From Blastobasis lacticolella (taxonomy: Eukaryota > Arthropoda > Insecta > Lepidoptera > Blastobasidae), in contig LR990050.1 of NCBI GenBank assembly GCA_905147135.1, positions 20,024,001 to 20,088,000 of the forward strand: DNA of 64,000 bases. The letters run 5' to 3'. Shown here one piece after another: positions 57,120 to 64,000 of the stretch. How positions within the stretch are numbered: position 1 is the stretch's first letter; the number at the start of each line of letters is the position of its first letter. The notes below the pieces were generated by a model, which saw only the letters and a program-made list of their open reading frames with translations, ran no database searches and was not told where the DNA came from. The position numbers and the translations under genes are program-made.

Positions 57120-58190
57120 GTGTTTTTGCTGTATTTCTCATCTCACATCAGCGGGGCGTACACACGTACAACGTATATCGCTTATTGTGTACCTACCTAA
57201 AGGCTGAGTAAGCAAATAATTAGATGACGCGGCAAATAATTTTTGCTATTTTTTTTGTCTGGATTACAAAACCCAGAATTTTTACCTGGATTTTAGTAAT
57301 TGTTGTCATCTTTTGGTGGTTAGCTTTAGCCTGCGACTTCGTCAGCATAATAAATTATGTTACGTTTGGAGATAAAATGAAAATTGTTCTGCTCTGTCAG
57401 CGGTTTTATTTATTTATTCAGGAAAAAACAGTCTTTTAACAATATTACATGCAATTTCAATTCACAAACATTTATCGTGTAAAATAGTAACAGAAAGACC
57501 GACCGAAGGAGAAATTGTTTTATATTAGATATGTATTCTGCGATAGATAATCAATTCCCCTCGTAAATGCCCATGTGTGGCAAAAACTAACTAAGTAAAT
57601 GAATATCTATAAACTATGAACTTTACGATCTTTTACAGTTGTTATTGGCAAAGCCTGTCCAATAAAAGGTGAGAATTATGCTAATTTTGTGTGATTCCAT
57701 TAATTTGTTTAAATTTGCACCATTCATGAGATCATTATCTTCTCAATGAAACTGGAGTTGGAGCCGCTGTATTTATTAGGTTTTATCGCTAATAAATCTT
57801 TACAATATTGTAAAAAAGCGGCCACGCATTCAATCCGAAACTCTACTAATATCGGACTATCCCGCGCGATCGTGTTACGTGTATTAAAATACTAGGTACA
57901 TTAAATACACTTGCGAAGAATCTAGCTTTAGTTTAGTGAAAGAGTTTTCGAAATCAAAATCCGTTCACTAATTAAGTTGCGTGAAGGAGCAAATAATCAA
58001 ACCTAAAATCCTTACAATTTCGCATTTGTAATATTAATTAATAGGATAGGATTAGCACGACCAGTACGATAGGTATTAAGTAACGACAATTTACAATTAA
58101 GCGATCCCTTATGTACATTTTACCAACCCCAGAATTATTGGAACAAGGCAGGAATTGGTACACCTCATCGATTTTTTTAATGCCACTAAT
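57120..58190. other. No gene; Helitron-like scraps
   Basis: 57325-57350 (gctttagcctgcgacttcgt) and 57945-57990 (cgaaatcaaaatccgttcac) are decayed Helitron-like bits. No coding feature. Confidence 0.4.
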
Positions 58191-58194
58191 ATGG

Positions 58195-58278
58195 CTAAAC
58201 AAGCTTACGGCCTGCCTGATGGTAAGCAGTCACCGCAGCCTATGGACGTATGCAATACCAGGAGCATCACCTTTATTT
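58195..58278 (-). repeat. LINE tail, reversed
   Basis: aacaagcttacggcctgcct, gatggtaagcagtcaccgca and tatggacgtatgcaatacca form the inverse of the LINE tail at 59840-59925. Confidence 0.75.
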
Positions 58279-58627
58279 TTATTATCATTATCATATCAGT
58301 TTTGAAACTTTTGAAAGTCACAGTACAGTACCTACAGTAACAAAATGGTGTAAGCAACGATGGCACCGCATGACTTCACAAGCAAGCTCTGTGGTTAACC
58401 TTATCCTATCTATGCGGTTTGATCCAGTTTACACTTGGTTTTGTTCTGATGAACCTCGTTTAAGGCCAGTTAGTACGTAATGGCTACATGTTACATGAGA
58501 CTGTGGTTTGTATGATGAAACATGTTTGGCACTTATGTTGCTTTGTAATGTCATCCATCATGATATTAATGTACATGCAATCTACTAGGTACTTATATCG
58601 TGCTACTGATGGCTTTTAATGTTAGAG

Positions 58628-58870
58628 TGTACTAGCTTTTGCCCGCGACACCGTCTGCGTGGAAATCGTTTTTAGGGCAGTTTATCTTTTCTCGATCGAC
58701 CAATTTTAAGTTACCTCCTTAATGTATGAAAGCTAGTACTAATGAGAGGTAAAGTTTTATCGCTGGTTCTACTAAATCGAATTATATAAAACATGGCCCA
58801 GATTTTAATTTAGACCCCAACTGTGAAAACCTTATCAAAATCCGTTCATCGCCATTTCCAGTTGCTTATA
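58628..58870 (-). mobile_element. Helitron-like element, reversed and decayed
   Basis: Begins actagcttttgcccgcgaca and contains cttatcaaaatccgttcatc. The middle is diverged. The inverse CTAGT-type end is retained. Confidence 0.6.
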
Positions 58871-58874
58871 GTTT

Positions 58875-59810
58875 AGTTTGTCTATTATGGTTCTACATCA
58901 GGTGTTCTAGTTTCCAATAGCAATTAATATGTTGCTCAGGCTTAACAGCTACACAACAAAATGAGTTTTATTCAAATCCGTCCAGTAGTTCCGGAGATTA
59001 GCGTGTACAAACTGACGCACAGACACAAAAATTTTAAACACTAAAATTACTTTATCGCATTTAATTAGTACTTTGTGAATAAATTCAACGTACAGACACG
59101 CTTTTTTACTGTTTTATTATATGTATTTCATTGTAAGCCTGTGGTGTCGCAACCGAGCCCAAGCTTTCTGTGCAAGATATTAGAACATGTGAAATGAAAT
59201 GGAAGGTATTTATTTATTAACAAGGATACCACATTACAACAATCACATAATATAAAATAAACAATAATCATACAAATAAAAAACATATGTACCAAATTAC
59301 AAAATGGATATATCGATTCGGAATTGCTGTGCTGTGGCACACCTTGTCAACAAAAGGACCTCACTCAGCATGAGCCACGGCCGGAGCCGAGTGGATGTGG
59401 ATGTTTTAATACAAATAGTTTAATCGGCTTTTGTCAACTATTGCACATAGTTACCAAAGATACCTAGCCTGTCCTGTTGCCCACTCCAAATTGCATCATT
59501 TTCGATTCCGCAACTTACCCAGCTGTGTAAACTTACAATTTAAACATGCAGATAGCAAAACACTCATACCTAATAGCAAGTAAATCTTCATACGAAGGTA
59601 TGTAGGTACCAACTTACAATGCAACAAAATAGCACTCCATTAAAATTATAGATTCATACCCCATTCCCGGTCCCATAATCCTTTCAGTCCATTATAAAGA
59701 AACAGATTTAAAACAAGTGTATGACTACATGAAAGTTTATTTGTATCATGAACGTGAACCTCAAACTTCCTTAATGCACATGGCGTGGGCCTTACGCTGC
59801 ATTGCGCGGG
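58875..59810. other. No gene recognised
   Basis: AT-rich DNA with unassigned short ORFs only. Confidence 0.35.
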
Positions 59811-59814
59811 AGTC

Positions 59815-59928
59815 GCTCACGGCATCTAATCCATTGCGGCGTGGGTGATGCGCTTGGTATGGCAAACGTCCATAGGCTGCGGTGACTGCTTACAACCAGG
59901 CCGTAAGCTTGTTTGCCACCTTCATCAC
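59815..59928 (+). repeat. LINE tail
   Basis: gtgggtgatgcgcttggtat, ggcaaacgtccataggctgc, ggtgactgcttacaaccagg and gtaagcttgtttgcc match 55095-55180. The coding part is missing. Confidence 0.75.
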
Positions 59929-60172
59929 AGCCCATAACTGTCCACTGTCCAGAACTAAGGGCCTCTCCCACGAAATATATAATCTCCACGCTTGGCAGGC
60001 GGGTTGGAAATAGCAGTGTTATAAATATAACAATGGAAAACGCTCCTGCCCATTTTCCAGCCTACGGAGATTAGATAGAGAGACGGAGAGAATTAGTCGC
60101 CTTGTACGACACCCACTAGTGTAAGGGGTTGGTGCTATTCTATTCTGCCGGATACCAAATGGCCAGTGGAGC
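59926..60172 (+). repeat. Dispersed repeat family C, copy 3
   Basis: aagggcctctcccacgaaat, cttggcaggcgggttggaaa, cctgcccattttccagccta and cgccttgtacgacacccact with ggttggtgctattctattct match 11890-12152. It directly follows a LINE tail. Confidence 0.8.
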
Positions 60173-60174
60173 CA

Positions 60175-61190
60175 CACCTTAGTGGTATAAAAAAACGTGG
60201 CGGTGAATGTGGGCGACTGTTTCTCTAAAAACCCAGCATTGGACTACAATCCACGAGAGACTCCCACTGGATACCGCGCATGGCCGTAAACCGCCGCCAT
60301 CGGCGCCCGCGCACGTGTGAGGGCAATTTTACGATTTAGGAAACATTTATTTCGAACATACACCGAATGGGCCCGTTTCTGTATTGGCCACGTAGTAAAA
60401 TTAAATTTAACGTCCGAACTAAAGGTTCAACTTAGGAAGGCGCTGGGGTTACTGACACAGGCCGGGATAAGCGCTAGGACGATGATGATGATGATCTATG
60501 GGCTACTCACCTTGTCTATTCTCTTATCTGAGTCTAGGTAATCATAATTAAAAGAAAAATTAAGTTTGCGTCTGAAAATGGCTTGAAAATTGTGAAATTC
60601 CTGAAGCGTAGAGCTTTATAGGTGTAGGCATAGGTATGCGTTGTATTTCTAAGCGAATTTCGTTCTTAGATAAGTACTAATTATCTGGTTTTGATCCTGG
60701 GCGAACATAGTGTAGGGGTAGAAGTCCATAAACTCAATAAGGAGAAGGCAATCATCCTAGGATTACGCTCAGATATGATCTAATTATCTTACGACATACC
60801 TATAGGTAAGTTCTTTAGTCGATGTTGTATTACATACAATCTAACCTAGCTCATTAATCCAAAAACCAAATAAACCCATCGACGGCAAACAAAAGAGTGC
60901 ACCCTAATTGAACAAAAGAACAATCAAAACAATCACTAACGACATTATAATGATACTGAAGGAACGAGAAGATGATTGAAACAATACACCCATTAGTTAG
61001 TGCAACGAATTGATAAATTCATGTCGAGTTACCTAAGTTGAATTATACTATAACAATTTATAAAAGTTACGCACTAGACTAGCCATTGTAAGCTTGATGA
61101 AGGCGATCAATGCAAGCTAACGTTATGTAATTACTAAGATGCATGCTTTATTGCTCTTGATTTAAATTCATCATCATCATCATCTTGGCG
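60175..61190. other. No gene; GC-rich patch at 60.3 kb
   Basis: 60275-60320 (ccgccgccatcggcgcccgc) is GC-rich. 60478-60495 is a short GATG microsatellite. The remainder is AT-rich. Confidence 0.4.
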
Positions 61191-61195
61191 TTAAT

Positions 61196-61470
61196 GTCCA
61201 CCTTACAGAACACCGCAGCTAAACAATACTCTTTTAAATAGTGTTGTGTTTCTGCCGATGAGTAAGGTTTCCAGTGCTCCATGGGGTGGAGATTTGGGGA
61301 ACCGTGGCTTTGGCAGTGGAGGGGTATTTGTCTTTTTGCTGCCAGAGCAACGTGTTGTAGAGGTGGGCAACGCATTGGCGACACTCTTGGTGTTGCTAAT
61401 GTCTATAGGCAGTGGTGACCACTTTCCAGCATGTGGCCCGCTTGCCTGTTTGCCTACTGTATGACATAAA
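61196..61470 (-). repeat. GKQASGP repeat family, copy 3
   Basis: The minus frame reads GKQASGPHAGKWSPLPIDIS, then KPRFPKSPPHGALETLLIGR and NTTLFKRVLF, conserved with the 38.5-kb copy. The left edge carries a catcatcatcatc run. Confidence 0.75.
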
Positions 61471-61482
61471 AAAAATGTCCCG

Positions 61483-61655
61483 GATGTGCTCTCGCGCACG
61501 ACGGCCCGGGGTCCGCCTAGACCATGATTCAGAATTTGGCGGGTCAGGTAATTACAGTGGAGCGACTGCCATCTAACCTCCATGACCCTGCTACCAGGGG
61601 AACCTGACCAGATTGGATCATGGTTACACATTCAGCCGCCTGAATGTGCATAATT
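61483..61655 (-). repeat. SINE family A fragment
   Basis: In reverse: gtgctctcgcgcacgacggc ccgg, aggtaattacagtggagcga, ctaccaggggaacctgacca and cattcagccgcctgaatg. No tRNA-like head. Confidence 0.85.
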
Positions 61656-61731
61656 TTAAAACGATAATTTAAATCAAGAGAGCTTTCAAGGCTTGTTAAG
61701 GCCTAGTACCTCTACGACCTACGACGAGAAA

Positions 61732-62065
61732 GCCTCGGTGGCCGAGCGGTTAGGGTATCCGACTCGTAAGCGAGAGGTACTGGGTTCAAATACCACTGCC
61801 GCCATGTACCAATGACTCTTTTCTGGTACCGATGCTCTTACGGTGAGGGAACACATCGTGATGAAACCTATACACTCAGGCGACTGAATGTGTAACCATG
61901 ATCCAATATGGTCAGGTTCCTCTGTTAACAGGGTCACAGAGGTCAGACGGCAATCGCTTTTCTGTAATTGCCTGATCTGCCAAATCCTAGATCATGGTCA
62001 AGACGGACTCCGGGCCCTCGCACTAGAGCACAACCAGGACATTAAAACTAAGATGATTACTATCA
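61732..62065 (+). repeat. SINE family A, best full-length copy
   Basis: The head gcctcggtggccgagcggtt aggg contains a pol III A-box-like tggccgagcgg. B-box gggttcaaataccac follows about 50 nt downstream. The body runs through gcgactgaatgtgtaaccat, ggtcaggttcctctgtt, gatcatggtcaagacgga and gcacaaccaggacatta to a gatgat tail. Reference copy for the family. The tRNA parent cannot be fixed by eye; the A-box side resembles Ser/Leu-type tRNAs. Confidence 0.9.
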
Positions 62066-62069
62066 AATT

Positions 62070-63135
62070 AGAAAGAACGCACATTGTTTTTTTTAAAGAA
62101 TAAAAAGTATAACAATGCCGTGCATCTATATATATAAATATGTATGTATGTATAACAACAAAAAAAATACTTCCAAATGATACCTATTATTAACTGTGTC
62201 GAAATATAGGGCTACTCGTCAACAAAAATACGCGGTAGGAAACCCGGAATATACCTTTTAGTTTGCGAGCTACATTGTTGAGGTGCCTGATGACTTTAGT
62301 AAAAAAATACAGTATCATAAATGCTCAGTTTTTAGGCGAACTGCATATCGAACACGTGTGGCGCATAAGGCTTAAAATCTATTAACCCCAAAGCAGAACC
62401 TGAACACGAGTACCTAACGTCTTACTTGACCAAAGAAATGTTAATCCTGAGTTATCCTTGTCATTATAGCAAAAAAAATTCCTAGCTAGGATGATTCGGC
62501 TCGAAGGACCAGGCAGATGTATGGTAGGTGTAGGTGTAGCGGTAGGGGAAGGGTAGGGGAAGGGTAGGGTGACGCCACACGAACGAAGTCGCTCCGGGTC
62601 CACTAGTAATTTATACATAGGGGCAAGGTCAAAAGCGCGATGTAACTACACTAGAGACCTTTATTGTCTAAATATAAAAGTATACCGACGCGACGTTGTG
62701 CGAATCATTCAGCAAATCGTACCAACATCCACGAGATTGCACCACAAAGTCGGTAGCTCCAATATTCCTCGTTGCAAAATACCAATTTAACATCTGACCC
62801 CATCAGTTACGTGTAATTGTGATAGATACCATCGTCTACTTGATGTGTTGACCGCCATTGTTGGTAAAGTGGGCATTGCTAACGAGTTCGGGCTTTTACC
62901 ACGGCACTTAGCTTGGAACGATGTAACTGAATTACTGGATCGTATTGTTACGTGGGCACGCTGCAGTTGTCAGTTTTCCAAAAAGCATGGCTGTTATAGT
63001 TCAATATTAGTGACATAAAACAATAACGATGTTTTCCAAAAGAGGATGGGTCTGGAGTACCCTCAACACCGACTATCCGTACAGTGGAATAGTTAAACCT
63101 GGCGAATCCACATTTACGTTATTTATTATTTGTGC
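62070..63135. other. No gene; short tandem repeat and Helitron-like end
   Basis: 62525-62568 has tandem ggtgtaggtgta and ggggaagggta units. 62575-62608 (gaacgaagtcgctccgggtc cactagt) is a Helitron-like end like 25940-25963. The remainder is unassigned. Confidence 0.45.
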
Positions 63136-63137
63136 TC

Positions 63138-63228
63138 GTTAAGAATAAAGAGGTTGACAGGAGAGAAGAGTGGCGATTGCTCCACCGACAAGAGTCATAC
63201 TCTTAAATATATGATAATGAAAGATTTT
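63138..63228 (+). repeat. Dispersed repeat (copy 2)
   Basis: aataaagaggttgacaggag, gcgattgctccaccgacaag and ctcttaaatatatgataatg match 2150-2220. Class unknown. Confidence 0.65.
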
Positions 63229-63229
63229 A

Positions 63230-64000
63230 ATTTTTTTATTTTTGATAAGTTGTAACTATAAATATAATAGGTATATATGTTTTTCCGAGTCTTCCTACTT
63301 GCTGAAACGAAGTGTCAGAAATCACAAAATATTTTCACGTGTGGATATAATCCAATACAAGAAGTGATTAGTCAGTAAGAAGAGTAAGAATGAAAGTTTA
63401 TGTCACTTCAGTCGAGAAATTACGTTAATTAAGCAATGTCGGAAACAATATTTTCGTTTTTGTTTGCTGTGTTCTGTAATTGCTACCGGTACAAAGTGAC
63501 AGGTCGCTAGCTAAACGCATAGTCAAAGTGTTAAGTTGATAAACAGTGTTATGTTAGAGCTGTTTGTGAAACAAATAATCAGCAAATCGTGAATCTAAAT
63601 CCAGAATACCAACATAATTCTAACGTGTAGGCGAAAATGGAAGCCTGGACTTACATACTTGGGTATCCAAATTTTGTTTTCATCATCATCCGTCTCAGCC
63701 ATAGGACGTCCACTGTGGGACCTATTCACGCACTTCTTCAACACCCATCGACTTTGTGGGCCTTGCATTCATCGGCTTCACAGAAATCTAAATATTTATA
63801 ATATTACTAAGGTATTGACTTATTTATTTAGATGACTGTAATCGGTTCTCTTTTATTTTTATTTTCAAAATACTTATGCACAAAGGGTTTAACATATGCA
63901 TAGAGGCTTACGCTTATGTAGTTGCAGAAATGATAATAAAAGTTAATCCTTTCTAAACATATTGCTGTCTTTTTCTGACGAAACTACTATAAAAGGAGAC
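63230..64000. other. Possible first exon and RTE-tail scrap; otherwise unassigned
   Basis: At 63637 aaaatgg opens MEAWTYILG just before a gtatcc donor-like site, a weak first-exon candidate. 63680-63765 (catcatcatccgtctcagcc ataggacgtccactg) resembles the reversed 3' end of an RTE element as at 22731. Nothing firm beyond that. Confidence 0.3.

Noticed and set aside
61732..61805. tRNA gene
   Set aside because: A and B boxes are present but the arms do not pair as a proper tRNA and the sequence continues into a repeated SINE body.

Overview
The window looks like gene-poor nuclear DNA from a moth or butterfly. The evidence is an intron-containing arthropod Arl1 gene plus a dense set of repeats with lepidopteran character: tRNA-headed SINEs, RTE and Jockey/CR1-like LINE debris, short Helitron-like elements ending in CTAGT, and many TIR MITEs. 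The order assignment rests on recognised repeat and protein character, not on a database search.

Layout. (1) 348-3053, plus strand: Arl1, a Golgi small GTPase, rebuilt as four exons giving 180 residues. (2) 3.1-13 kb: repeats, including LINE fragments, a 131-bp palindromic MITE, a mariner-like mini-MITE and SINEs. (3) 13.0-14.3 kb, minus strand: a tandem cluster of tiny single-exon genes encoding 43-54-residue proteins with one predicted membrane helix. Three are intact and at least three are degenerate. I do not recognise this family, and it is the most interesting find in the window. (4) 14.4-36.6 kb: repeats, GC-rich foci carrying a recurrent GCGCAGGCGC motif, an RTE fragment, a tandem duplication split by a MITE, a long inverted-repeat element and a 5S-rRNA-like segment. 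(5) 36.7-56.1 kb, plus strand: exons of one large unrecognised gene, at 36723-36848, 45116-46422, 55242-55429 and 55882-56069. The 45.1-kb exon opens with its own ATG and encodes 435 residues with repeated tyrosine motifs (IYSEP, VYSEK, IYANR, IYAEV) and a PPxY motif, suggesting a phosphotyrosine scaffold. Splice phases agree across the exons. Both the 36.7-kb exon and the 45.1-kb exon end in phase 2, so either can join 55242, which suggests alternative 5' ends. The gene probably continues beyond the window or into undetected exons. (6) 56.1-64 kb: non-coding, with an ATCGAT-rich candidate regulatory stretch near 57 kb, Helitron-like and LINE remnants, and a SINE-rich block at 61.2-62.1 kb.

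No tRNA gene, intact rRNA gene, CRISPR array, full-length transposon or viral gene was recognised. Most short ORFs are spurious or lie inside repeats. Coordinates of degenerate repeats are approximate, and all splice sites are predictions from sequence.
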